Below, piece after piece: positions 17,359-26,700 of a stretch of DNA of 64,000 nucleotides (positions are counted from its first letter, which is position 1; each line of letters starts with the position of its first letter). The position numbers and the translations under genes were made by a program. A model generated the notes under the pieces. The model was not told the DNA's origin. It did not search any database and saw only the letters and a program-made list of their open reading frames with translations. Source of the stretch: Parapedobacter tibetensis (GTDB lineage: Bacteria; Bacteroidota; Bacteroidia; Sphingobacteriales; Sphingobacteriaceae); contig NZ_JAMKQJ010000002.1 in assembly GCF_024643205.1 (NCBI RefSeq), positions 310,001-374,000 of the forward strand, given 5' to 3'.

Positions 17359-18120
17359 ATGACTAGCTATTTTCTCATCGCAGCAGCTTCTTCATTCGTT
17401 ACAGCGTGCTGTTGCTTATGGTACCTCCGAATAAAAACAACACGTATGTACACGGTTTATCAACGGCGGACAGACGAGTTGGAGGATATTGCTTGGCGTT
17501 CGCAGATGAACCCCCACTTCCTGAATAATTGCCTAAATAGTATTAATAGCATGATTCACCAGCATGATGGGCAATTAGCAGCGAGCTATTTGGTTGGCCT
17601 TTCCCGGCTTACGCGTAAGGTATTGGAAAATGCCGAGGCTCCTACCATCACGCTCGCCGAAGAACTGGATATGGTGAACCAATATATCCACCTTGAGCAG
17701 CTCCGTTTCGGCGACCATGTTTCCATGAGCATTGTGCTCCCCCCTGATATCGACCCCACAAAAATTTGGGTACCCCCGCTATTCATACAACCCTTTGTTG
17801 AAAATGCCCTTATCCATGGGTTGCTTCCCAAGCAGGCGTGTGGAACCATCACGATCCAGTTTCTGATATCCGAAGGTGGTAAGTTATGCTGTTCCATTAC
17901 CGATGATGGTGTCGGTCGAGCAGTTCCCGTAAAAGCCGATAGCAATTTATCCATCTCCACCAAGTCACTCGGTATTGCCATTACCCGCAAACGCATTGCA
18001 GCATTCAATAAAGCGGCAGGCCGTGTGTTATCCTTTATCATCAGAGACCTTGTCGACTTCGAAGGCAAGGGAACAGGTACCTCGGTGGAGATACAGCTTG
18101 CTTTGGTCCATGTGGAATAA
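17359..18120 (+). CDS. Short LytS-type histidine kinase
   Basis: 253 aa, with one N-terminal membrane segment (about 3-22), no sensor domain, then His_kinase (SQMNPHFLNNCLNSINSM, phospho-acceptor His53) and HATPase regions (ENALIHGLLP, TDDGVGRA). It has no adjacent receiver gene: the divergent neighbour is the monooxygenase and the convergent neighbour the collagen-repeat protein. The lack of a sensor domain means that the input must come through a partner or the membrane segment. It could share the LytTR regulator encoded at 13234-13989 (inference). Confidence 0.88.
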   Translation: MTSYFLIAAASSFVTACCCLWYLRIKTTRMYTVYQRRTDELEDIAWRSQMNPHFLNNCLNSINSMIHQHDGQLAASYLVGLSRLTRKVLENAEAPTITLAEELDMVNQYIHLEQLRFGDHVSMSIVLPPDIDPTKIWVPPLFIQPFVENALIHGLLPKQACGTITIQFLISEGGKLCCSITDDGVGRAVPVKADSNLSISTKSLGIAITRKRIAAFNKAAGRVLSFIIRDLVDFEGKGTGTSVEIQLALVHVE

Positions 18121-18130
18121 CCGGTTGTCA

Positions 18131-21100
18131 TCATTTTACATTGACGAACACCTGGATCTTTCCCACGTCCACACCATCATAGGGCTGCAACGCTTTGCCT
18201 ATCACCTGTCCAATGCCGACTTTGCTTTTTTCGGCTTTCATCGCCACTCCGGGCATTGATGAGGTAACCAGTAAATCTCCCCGCTTAATGGGGCCGCCTT
18301 CCAGGCATACTTTGGTAGGGATTACCCCTACCACGCCCATGGGTACCATGTGGGAGATGTCATCATCGATGCCTTCCTCGGTGAGCAGTACACCCGGCTT
18401 CGTGGCGTATACGCCAATTACGACATCCGAGTAGGGCTCGGCTGATTTCATTACGGTCCGGTCTTCATCCATGGAAATGACCAGCACATCGCCCGGTTCG
18501 TATTGTTCAATCGATCCCATTACATCAAATGCTTCGGCGATGTCGGCGCCTCCATTAATCGTTCCTCCATTGAAAAAACCAACACCGGCTGCATTGATCC
18601 GGGCACGGTTAGCGCCATTACTGTGGAACACGGCCAGGTTGCCGCTGCCGACTGAATTCACGAGGAATACATCAGTGAGACTCGCTGCGTTTGTTCGGGT
18701 TAACGCCAGCAAACTTCCTGTTCCAGTTCCACTGTCTGTACTTTGCATAACGGTAGAGTTGTTTATACTGTTGGCCATGAACGCTGCCCCCAAGGTACTC
18801 ATCTGCTGTGCGCGCAGCGCCGGTTGGCTACCACCATTGTCATTGCTAGCAATAAACTCGCCGGCACCGCCATCACCATTGTTTCTCGCTCTTATTGTCG
18901 GTCCTGTGCTGTTACTTAAGAAATAAGCGGCCATGCCCAAATTGCTCTTGGTTTCGACCTCCAAGGCGGTGCTGCCATTGGTTGGGCGGGTATTTGTTAC
19001 TTTGACGACGTGTCCGGTAGCGCCTACGCCGTTAGCTATCTCGACAACAGGAAGGGCGCCCTGTGCCTCGGCGCGGATTGCTGTGCCTGTTCCTGTATTG
19101 TTAGCATAAAACGTGGTTCCGCTACCCTGATGTGAGGCACGTAGCGCAAAGCTTGTATTAGCGGGATTGACGTTCCAGAAAAAACCACTACCCCCACTTG
19201 TGCCATCTGATCTGGCATCAACGAGCGGCCCAGTACCGCTACCCCTGAAACGAGCAGCTGGGGCACCGGTACTAGCGGTTTCGACATGCAGCGCAGGATT
19301 TAAATTTCCAGGGTTTGTATTTCTGATATCCGCGGAGATGCCTGATCCGGCATTTTCGGAATAGATGGCAGAACCAGTAGTGCTCTGGGTATGGACATAC
19401 AGGGCGGGATTTGTATTATCAGCGGTAATGTTTCTGATTTCGGCCGCATGGCCTGTCCCCGAATTCGCGGCATAAACGGCATTGCCGCTGCCTAAGGCCA
19501 GGGCAGTCAACGCATTTCCTCCTTTTTCCGTCCTTGTATTGATGGCGCTGCCTTCGCCGTTGGTTTCGACCAACAGCGCCGTTTTATTGTTAGACGCATT
19601 TTGAATACCGAAAAAACCGGCCCCTCCACCTGCTCCATTTGCTACGGCATTGATGGCGTAACCCCCGGATCCCACATTGGAATTGTTCTCTGCCCTCAGC
19701 GCATGACCGGTGCCATTTGCGTTGTTATATGTGAAATAACCGCCATAGCCAATCAGGCTATTGCTTTGAACGGTCAGTGTCGGCAGCGAATTGTCGCTGT
19801 TTCCGTTAATAAAATATGCGGCTCTTCCCTGGCCGTCGGTAGGTACATGCCCATAAACAGCGGTGCCTCCACCCGTTACCGTAGCATCCAGTGCATTTCC
19901 TTCTTTTTTGGAAGATGCGACAAGGGCATGTCCATTGCCCTCAACCAAGGCTACTAATCCATGGCCGTTGCCATTTGGGTTGGAGGATTGGAAAACTCCA
20001 CCAAATCCACCCGTGCCTGTTGCCTCACCATACACGCCGGCCGCAGGCTGGTCGCCCACCTGGGAGTTGACCACGCCCATTAATGCTGGTTTGGTTCCAT
20101 TGGTATTGTTGAGCTCGAAGTTACCCGCTGTACCATCGCCTTCATTGGTGATGGAAAATAAGGTGTTTGGCATATTTTCCGTAGCAATAAATGGAAGCGT
20201 AAACCCTCCTCCTCCCATGGGTGACGGAATCCATTGGGCACCGTCATATTTCAACACGTCATTCAGTATAGGAGCAGCAGCTGAAACAGGGTGTTCTTGT
20301 ATCTTGGCTACTACGGGATTTGGGTAATTGCCGGTTAAATCGCCTCCGGCCTCACCTGTAAGCACGCCATCAGCTCCCGCGGGGCCCTGCTCACCTGCAT
20401 CGCCCTTTTCACCTTGGGGGCCTTGCGGTCCTTCGGGTCCCTGTGGCCCGGCAACACCTTGCAGTCCTTGTTCACCGGTATCACCCTTTTCACCTTGAGG
20501 GCCTTGCAGTCCCTCGGGTCCCTGTGGCCCGGCAATACCCGGTAGCCCTTGCTCACCCGTATCGCCCTTTTCACCTTGGGCCCCTTGCGATCCTTCGGAT
20601 CCCTGTGGCCCGGCAACACCTTGCAGTCCTTGCTCACCCGCATCGCCCTTTTCGCCCTGGGGGCCTTGTGGTCCTTCGGATCCCTGTGGCCCGGCAATAC
20701 CCGGTAGCCCTTGCTCACCTGTATCGCCCTTTTCACCTTGAGGACCTTGCGGCCCAGCCGGACCATTCGGATCCCCTTTTTCGCCTTTTTCACCCTGTGG
20801 ACCCTGCGGTCCCTGCGAACCTGCAGGGCCTTGTGGTCCCGTCTCTCCTGGTGAGCCTCCACCCGATGCAGCATACAATGCGAAAGGGACACTCATCAAT
20901 TGGGTGGTGCCCAATTCCGTGAATGTACCGCCGTTGAGGGCAAGCTCCACTTTCAGGAACTGGTTGGCGTTTTGCCAAGGAATGGCATTGAACGTGCCCA
21001 GGCCAGGCTGCCCCTTGCCGATTTGCAAGGTGAATAAGCCCAACTTATTCGTTATCAATTGGTGTTCTTCCCGGTATTGGACTTCGCCTGCGGCGTTTTC

Positions 21101-21286
21101 GCCAATTACGGAAATCCGTACCCTGATGGGCTTTTCGGCGAGTACCGTACCATCGATGTTTCGTGCTACTGCTTGGTAGTTGATGCCGTCAAAGCCGGTT
21201 TGGGCGCTGACATTTGCTGAAAACAACAGCAGCGTAATTGCAGTGATTAGTATACTTTTCATCATTATTCGTTTTTTGGATTGCAT
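18131..21286 (-). CDS. Large secreted collagen-repeat protein
   Basis: 1051 aa. Signal peptide (either from the first ATG or from the ATG at 21262, MKSILITAIT; cleavage after NVSA). Residues 30-140 form a domain seen at the start of Bacteroidota collagen-like surface proteins (FDGINYQAVARN, LMSVPFALYA). Residues about 147-307 are a Gly-X-Y collagen region with one interruption, including four 27-residue repeats. Residues 330-930 are a long Gly/Asn/Ala/Thr-rich repeat region (repeated G-x-G-x-A and ALxVETxS motifs) suggestive of a beta-solenoid. The last 130 residues (from ADIAEAFDV) form a compact domain resembling those ending phage-tail-like and myxobacterial surface proteins. Third gene of the T9SS-CTD/PorV operon, 21 bases after porV. 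Confidence 0.85.
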   Translation of the reverse strand: MQSKKRIMMKSILITAITLLLFSANVSAQTGFDGINYQAVARNIDGTVLAEKPIRVRISVIGENAAGEVQYREEHQLITNKLGLFTLQIGKGQPGLGTFNAIPWQNANQFLKVELALNGGTFTELGTTQLMSVPFALYAASGGGSPGETGPQGPAGSQGPQGPQGEKGEKGDPNGPAGPQGPQGEKGDTGEQGLPGIAGPQGSEGPQGPQGEKGDAGEQGLQGVAGPQGSEGSQGAQGEKGDTGEQGLPGIAGPQGPEGLQGPQGEKGDTGEQGLQGVAGPQGPEGPQGPQGEKGDAGEQGPAGADGVLTGEAGGDLTGNYPNPVVAKIQEHPVSAAAPILNDVLKYDGAQWIPSPMGGGGFTLPFIATENMPNTLFSITNEGDGTAGNFELNNTNGTKPALMGVVNSQVGDQPAAGVYGEATGTGGFGGVFQSSNPNGNGHGLVALVEGNGHALVASSKKEGNALDATVTGGGTAVYGHVPTDGQGRAAYFINGNSDNSLPTLTVQSNSLIGYGGYFTYNNANGTGHALRAENNSNVGSGGYAINAVANGAGGGAGFFGIQNASNNKTALLVETNGEGSAINTRTEKGGNALTALALGSGNAVYAANSGTGHAAEIRNITADNTNPALYVHTQSTTGSAIYSENAGSGISADIRNTNPGNLNPALHVETASTGAPAARFRGSGTGPLVDARSDGTSGGSGFFWNVNPANTSFALRASHQGSGTTFYANNTGTGTAIRAEAQGALPVVEIANGVGATGHVVKVTNTRPTNGSTALEVETKSNLGMAAYFLSNSTGPTIRARNNGDGGAGEFIASNDNGGSQPALRAQQMSTLGAAFMANSINNSTVMQSTDSGTGTGSLLALTRTNAASLTDVFLVNSVGSGNLAVFHSNGANRARINAAGVGFFNGGTINGGADIAEAFDVMGSIEQYEPGDVLVISMDEDRTVMKSAEPYSDVVIGVYATKPGVLLTEEGIDDDISHMVPMGVVGVIPTKVCLEGGPIKRGDLLVTSSMPGVAMKAEKSKVGIGQVIGKALQPYDGVDVGKIQVFVNVK
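20366..20848 (-). repeat. Collagen Gly-X-Y coding repeats
   Basis: Encodes about 160 residues of Gly-X-Y triplets. Four tandem 27-residue units starting GEKGD(T/A)GEQGL alternate between LPGIAGPQG and LQGVAGPQG versions, giving a higher-order 54-residue (162-base) period. This points to duplication of a two-unit block. Confidence 0.9.
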
Positions 21287-21307
21287 AGTTATGTTGATTT
21301 TTTCTTG

Positions 21308-22477
21308 TTATTGGCTGCTTGTGTCACCTAAGTTAAAGCTCAAGGTTGCCTTGAATTCGTTGCGTACCGTATAACGCTTGGCCATAGGCATGGTATAGCT
21401 CATATCCAATTGGAAGGCACTTACTCGGAGTCCTAGTCCCGTGGATAGATGCTGCCTATTACCTTTATCCGGTGCCTCGTGAAAGTATCCGGCACGGAGG
21501 AAAAACTGCCGGTAATAGCTGAATTCGAACCCGCCTGAGACGGTGAATTCCGATAGTTCTTCCTTGAATCCCCCGGGGGCGTCAAATAGTGAAGAAAAAA
21601 GTGCCGAAGGGACACTCCTGTCGGGATCCTTTCCCTTTTCTATTTCATTCGTGATGTTTCCCTGCTCATCCTGTTTGTAGATAGGCATGGTAGGCACCAT
21701 GAGTTTGTTAACATCCATCAACAGGGTCAGCCTATTATTGGGGTCGTTGTATAATGCATAGCCCGCGCCAAGTCTCAGGTTCATGGGCAGGAAACTCTCC
21801 TTGGACTTGGTGTAGTTTATTTTGGTGCCTACATTGCTGAGATTCACTCCCCAGGCGAAGCGCCTGCCAAATTGGTGGTTACGGAAAAAAGTACGCTCCG
21901 AATAGATGCTTACATCAACAGCAAAAGCATGCGCCTTATCCATTTGCAAACCGTTGTAGTTGCCTACACCCAGGTCACTATTGATATAACGAGCGGTCAA
22001 TGCCATGGCAAAATTCTCGCCCAGCTTGCGTGCATAGCTTGCATCGAAGGCAAACTCGGCGGGCTTGTATTTGGTCAGCATATTCCCCATCTCATCCCGA
22101 AAATTGGCCTCGCCCAGATCCAGGTACTTGATGGATAAACCCAGGGTCTCCCGATCAGTCAATCGGAAGAACCCAGTAAGGTAGCTAAGGTGTTCGTCCT
22201 CGACCAACTGGCGCATCCATGGCGTATAGGACATGCTGATGCCCATTTTGTCGGCAAAGGCCAACTTGGCGGGGTTGACAAACAGGGTGTTGGCGTCTGC
22301 CTCCAAGCCCGTACCTGCTTCTCCTACGCCAGCGTTTCGTGCATCTGGGCTTAGCAGCAGGAAAGATGCTCCGGTGGTCACCGTGCGATGGTTTGTTTGG
22401 GCACTTGCCGGAGCCAATCCCTCGACCATCCACCATACAAGCACCATGAGTGTAATTGAGATAATCTTTCTATTCAT
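21308..22477 (-). CDS. porV: PorV-like type IX secretion outer-membrane protein
   Basis: 389-aa beta-barrel of the PorV/LptO (FadL-like) family. In the type IX secretion system PorV shuttles cargo from the translocon to the attachment complex. Signal peptide ends ASAQ; the mature protein has the family's opening FLLLSPDARNAGVGEAGTG and NTLFVNPAKLAFADK, then SYTPWMRQLV, and ends in barrel strands (EFKATLSFNLG). It lies 27 bases after a gene for a type IX sorting-domain protein and before the collagen-repeat gene, so it may be dedicated to this operon. PorQ or PorP type paralogues are alternatives, but the opening motifs favour PorV. Confidence 0.85.
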   Translation of the reverse strand: MNRKIISITLMVLVWWMVEGLAPASAQTNHRTVTTGASFLLLSPDARNAGVGEAGTGLEADANTLFVNPAKLAFADKMGISMSYTPWMRQLVEDEHLSYLTGFFRLTDRETLGLSIKYLDLGEANFRDEMGNMLTKYKPAEFAFDASYARKLGENFAMALTARYINSDLGVGNYNGLQMDKAHAFAVDVSIYSERTFFRNHQFGRRFAWGVNLSNVGTKINYTKSKESFLPMNLRLGAGYALYNDPNNRLTLLMDVNKLMVPTMPIYKQDEQGNITNEIEKGKDPDRSVPSALFSSLFDAPGGFKEELSEFTVSGGFEFSYYRQFFLRAGYFHEAPDKGNRQHLSTGLGLRVSAFQLDMSYTMPMAKRYTVRNEFKATLSFNLGDTSSQ

Positions 22478-22504
22478 GTCTTTATGATTATAATTTCAGT
22501 TTGC

Positions 22505-23044
22505 TTACTGAATGATTAGTTTTTCCGTATATTTTCGTGACGAACCGATAGATAATACGAGGTAGTACATACCAGAGGCATAGTTTTGGAGCGGTATGGT
22601 ATATTCCAATAGTCCTGCTTCTACATCCATCGTTTTTGAATGGACGACTTGACCAGCATTATTCACCAGCATGGCCACCATATTGCCAGGCGCAAATACA
22701 TTGAATCGAATTGTGGTGTAATCGGAGGCCGGATTGGGAAATACGATAAAGTCGGTTATATAAGGTATTTGAGGAATATGTTGGAGTACCGTTACTTCCG
22801 GTTGCTGGAAGCCTTGGGTTAATAAGATCGTACCCTGAGCCAACGTTATTACGGCCGCTTCACCAACCGTGTATTGGTATATGGTGTTTCCCCATTCCTT
22901 ACTAAATCCTGTACTGCCTACTACTTGTCGTTCAAGGATGACATCCTGTGAAAAAGCGGTGACTACCCACATGATTAAAAAGATAGTGGAGCCTAAGCAC
23001 TTGCTGAATAGCCTATTTGTGTCCGATTGTGTTAAATGTTCCAT
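22505..23044 (-). CDS. Small T9SS type A sorting-domain protein
   Basis: 179 aa. N-terminal signal (hydrophobic IFLIMWVVTAFSQ), a short central region with VGEAAVITLAQGTILLTQGFQQP, and a C-terminal type IX sorting domain from about residue 105 (FIVFPNPASDYTTIRF, GQVVHSKTMDVEAG, YASGMYYLVLSIGSSRKYTEKLIIQ). The sorting domain directs passage through the outer membrane and anchoring. Most of the protein is signal plus sorting domain, so it may be a small surface anchor or structural piece. First gene of the operon with porV and the collagen-repeat gene. Confidence 0.88.
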   Translation of the reverse strand: MEHLTQSDTNRLFSKCLGSTIFLIMWVVTAFSQDVILERQVVGSTGFSKEWGNTIYQYTVGEAAVITLAQGTILLTQGFQQPEVTVLQHIPQIPYITDFIVFPNPASDYTTIRFNVFAPGNMVAMLVNNAGQVVHSKTMDVEAGLLEYTIPLQNYASGMYYLVLSIGSSRKYTEKLIIQ

Positions 23045-23067
23045 CTGTCGTGTATATGTTGACGAAC

Positions 23068-23075
23068 CAAAACTA
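23068..23075 (-). promoter_or_regulatory. -7 promoter box for the T9SS/PorV/collagen operon
   Basis: TAGTTTTG on the minus strand matches TAnnTTTG and lies 24 bases before the ATG at 23044. No clear -33 element was seen. Confidence 0.45.
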
Positions 23076-23200
23076 GGGACTAATGGAGTCTGTTTTTAGG
23101 GGCACTTGACGAAATGGGGCTGCGGATTGACGGATGCAAGGTTTGAGTTTCTAAAGCGTAAAAGATTGCATCATTTGGTTGGCCTGCTTCATTATGAATA

Positions 23201-23394
23201 CAGGGATTTCTTCGTCTTTGCTGCCTGTCCCGAACTTGCTTCGGGAAGGCTGCGTTGGGCTGTGTGAGCTGAAGCAATCTATATAGGACGAAGATTGGTT
23301 TCCTTCGGAGCTGCTTCGCGGTCGCTCCATTTCACTTTCAAACGCTCTTGCTCGCAATGACGCTGGATAGTTTTATTTTAAAGCGAAATCCCTG
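23201..23394. repeat. Intergenic repeat element with inverted ends
   Basis: A 194-base non-coding element bounded by the inverted 10-mer CAGGGATTTC (23201-23210) and GAAATCCCTG (23385-23394). Inside are a perfect 7-bp stem hairpin TCCCGAA/TTCGGGA (23228-23246) and strings such as TTGCTCGCAATGACG and AGATTGCTTC-like fragments that recall the dispersed intergenic repeats of Bacteroidota genomes. The short open frames over it have no coding character. The rest of 23045-23747 holds only the susC promoter region. Confidence 0.55.
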
Positions 23395-23587
23395 ATCATG
23401 AACAGCGATCTTTAGTGACGAAACGCCGTGGCAGTTTCTTTGAAGCAACAAACATGTTACATTCAGGTGAAATAATCTAAAATCAGTCTACCGATTGAAA
23501 AGGGTCAAAAACACAATTTATGGCCACCATAAATTTTAGTTATTCATGGATATGGATGTGTTGTATACGTTGAGCATCAGTTTAAGC

Positions 23588-23595
23588 TATCTTTG
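23588..23595 (+). promoter_or_regulatory. -7 promoter box for SusC/SusD pair 2
   Basis: TATCTTTG fits TAnnTTTG. TTG trinucleotides at 23561 and 23570 are possible -33 elements, but neither spacing is ideal. This would give a leader of about 145 bases before the ATG at 23748, carrying a GAAAC/GTTTC inverted repeat (23685-23703). Confidence 0.4.
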
Positions 23596-23731
23596 AGGTA
23601 CAGATACGATGACCAATTAGGTAACCACAAAACAATAAGTAAGATTGATTCCATACCCAAGAATAGGTGGAGTAGGGTATGATTGAAACTGTGTCGCGGT
23701 TTCGCTACTAACCATTGCCATTTAAACACAC

Positions 23732-23740
23732 AAAAGGAGG
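23732..23740 (+). promoter_or_regulatory. Strong Shine-Dalgarno site before susC (pair 2)
   Basis: AAAAGGAGG, 7 bases before the ATG at 23748. Such a full anti-SD match is unusual in Bacteroidota, where most genes in this window have none, and it fixes the start codon. Confidence 0.7.
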
Positions 23741-23747
23741 ATAAATT

Positions 23748-26700
23748 ATGATTTACATGTACCTGCGATGCTTGCGCCTAGGCAAGGCGAAGCATCTGGC
23801 GTTGCTCATGGTAACGCTGTCTTTAACATTTCCAATTCTATTACTGGCACAGCAGACCATTGACGTACGAGGGAAGGTCACCGAAACGGGCGATGGTACC
23901 TTCGGTATTTCGGGTGTGACCGTGTTGGAAAAAGGCACCACGAATGGAGTCACCACAAACGCCGACGGGAATTACATGTTGCGAAACGTGGCGCCCGATG
24001 CCATTCTCGTGTTTTCGTCTCTCGGTTATACAACGATGGAGATCTCCGTCCAAAATCGGCAGGAGATTAATGTGGCGCTTAGCTCCACAGTATCCGATTT
24101 GGATGAAGTGGTGGTAGTTGGGTATGGTACCATGCGTAAACGGGATCTTACTGGTGCGGTATCTTCGCTCAGTGCAACAAAAATTCAGAATGAAGCTCCC
24201 ACCCAGCTCACTGATGCCTTGCGGGGTAATATAGCCGGGCTGAACGTAGGTTTCAACTCGGGGGCCAAGGGTGGCGGAGATTTGCAGATCCGGGGTAGAA
24301 CGTCCCTGAATGCAGGCACCAGTCCGCTGATCGTGCTTGACGGTGCAATCTATTACGGGGCTTGGGAAGACATCAACCCATCGGACATCGAATCGGTGGA
24401 TGTGTTGAAAGACGCCAGTTCGGCGGCTGTTTTCGGCGCCAAGGCGGCATCAGGCGTTATACTGATCACCACCAAAAAAGGCAAGGAAGGTAAGCCGCTG
24501 ATCAACTACAATACGACCATGGGCTTGGCCACGATGTCGTTAAATCAGCGCGTACATGAAGGACAGGATTTTGTTAACTGGCGATCTGACGTATTCAAAA
24601 GCATCAATGCCAATGCCCAGCCCTACCGATTCGATGATCCACGGAACTTACCTTCGGACATCAGTATCGAAACCTGGCTGGCTTACGACGGCTCTACAGG
24701 CGATCCGGTGCGCACCTGGTTAAGGCGGCTCAACATGCAGCCGAACGAAATCGATAACTACCTGGAAGGGCGTAGTGTCAATTGGTATGACCAGGTGTTT
24801 CAAAACGGCTTCCGCCAAGACCACAACCTAAGTGTGTCGGGCAAGAACAAGGATATCGCCTATTATTTAGGGGCTGGTTATTTGGATAACGAGGGCATCA
24901 TCACGGACGACCGGTTCAAAACCTTGCGCACACGCGCCAACATCGAGGCGAACATTACCGATTTCTTGTCGGTGGGCATGAACACGCAGTTTATCTCACG
25001 CAATGAAAGTGCCATTCCGCACAGCTGGAGGCAAATTACCAACCTTTCGCCCTGGGGGACGCAGTATGACGAAGACGGCAACTTGATTTGGCGCCCGAAT
25101 CAAGAGGTCTCAGGAGGGGTGAATCCGGGCTACGATGCGTTCCACACTGATCGGTTGCAACGTATCACGTCACTCAACAGCACGATATTCGCCAAGGTGA
25201 AACTACCCTTGGGCTTTTCCTTCCAAACCAATTTCACCCCGCAATTGGAGCTGTATGAGCGTTACAACCATGAAAAATCAAGCCACGAGTCTTGGGCAAC
25301 TTTCGGGGGGCGTGCCTCACGACAGCAGCGCCAAACCTATTATTGGCAGATTGACAACATCCTGAAATGGGAAAAGGAGGTTGCCGGAGGGCATCGGTTT
25401 GACGTGACCATGCTGGCCAATGCGGAGAAATACCAGCGATGGGACAATACCATGACCAACGATAATTTCGCCCCGAATGACGACCGTGGTTATCATGGTA
25501 TCGACGGGGGTATTAACCCCATCCTGGCAAGCAATGACCAATACAGTACTGGAGACGCCCTAATGGCAAGGTTGGTTTATTCATTGAAAGACCGCTACAT
25601 ACTCACAGGTACTTTCCGGCGCGACGGGTATTCTGCATTCGGGCAGCGCAATCCTCGGGCCAATTTCGGTTCGGTTGCCCTGGGTTGGGTGTTCACCGAC
25701 GAGCAATTCTTCAATAGCGACTGGTTCGATTATGGAAAACTGCGGCTGTCTTGGGGTAGCAATGGTAACCGTGATGTGGGCACTGGCCGGGATATGTACG
25801 TAGCCTTATCAGATCTTACTACGGGTAAATACCTTTATGTGCAGCCCGATGGTACGGTTGTCCAGGCTAGCCAGCTTTGGGTAAACCGGATGGCCAATCC
25901 GAATTTCAAATGGGAGCGCAATACCTCCTATAATGTAGGGCTCGACTTTGCCTTGTTCAACAACCGATTGGATGGAAGTTTGGAATTGTACCAAATGAAC
26001 TCCACGGATTTGTTGGTGCAGCGCACATTGCCCGAAGTAGTAGGGTTTGATTGGGTGATGGATAACCTTGGAGAAGTGCGTAACCGTGGATTTGAAATAA
26101 CACTCAATTCGCTCAACATCAACCGGGATAATTTCTCGTGGCGCACCACCGCATTGTTCCAATTGAACCGCAATAGCATTCAGCATATCTACCGCAATTA
26201 TGGCCCAGATGGCAGGGAGTTGGATGATGTACAAAACCGCTGGTTTATCGGACAGCCGATTGACGCTGTTTGGGATTGGAGGGCGCTGGGCATTTACCAA
26301 TTGGGAGAGGAAGAAACGGCGGCCCGATATGGCTTGCGTCCCGGCGACTATAAGTTGGAGGATGTGAATAACGATGGCCTGTTTACCAATGCCGACCGGC
26401 AGTTCCTCGGATTTTCCGAGCCACGTTTCCGCTGGTCACTACGGAATGATTTCCAATTCCTGCAGAACTTCAGCGCTTCCATTTCCATGTACTCCTTGTG
26501 GGGGCATCAATCCAGCTTCAACTCGCTGAAGAGCAGAAGTGGCTTCCCTGACCGGCAAAACAGCTATCAATTCCCGTATTGGACACCGGAAAACCCTTCC
26601 AATGAGTGGGCGCGGATCAACTCCAATGAAGGCAGTGCCACAGGTTTCAACGTGTATCGTAAACGCTCGTTTATTCGGATAGACAATGTTTCACTCGCGT

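Noticed and set aside
20366..20848. CRISPR-like regular repeat spacing
   Set aside because: The repeats are coding, in one frame, without unique spacers or cas genes.
20335..20892. Minus-strand open frame of 185 codons, rich in Arg/Lys/Asp, and a plus-strand counterpart over the collagen repeat
   Set aside because: Both are shadows of the Gly-X-Y codon repeat in other frames; they have no start context, signal or homology.
23080..23357. Two small minus-strand open frames
   Set aside because: They lie inside the intergenic repeat element and show no conserved protein features.
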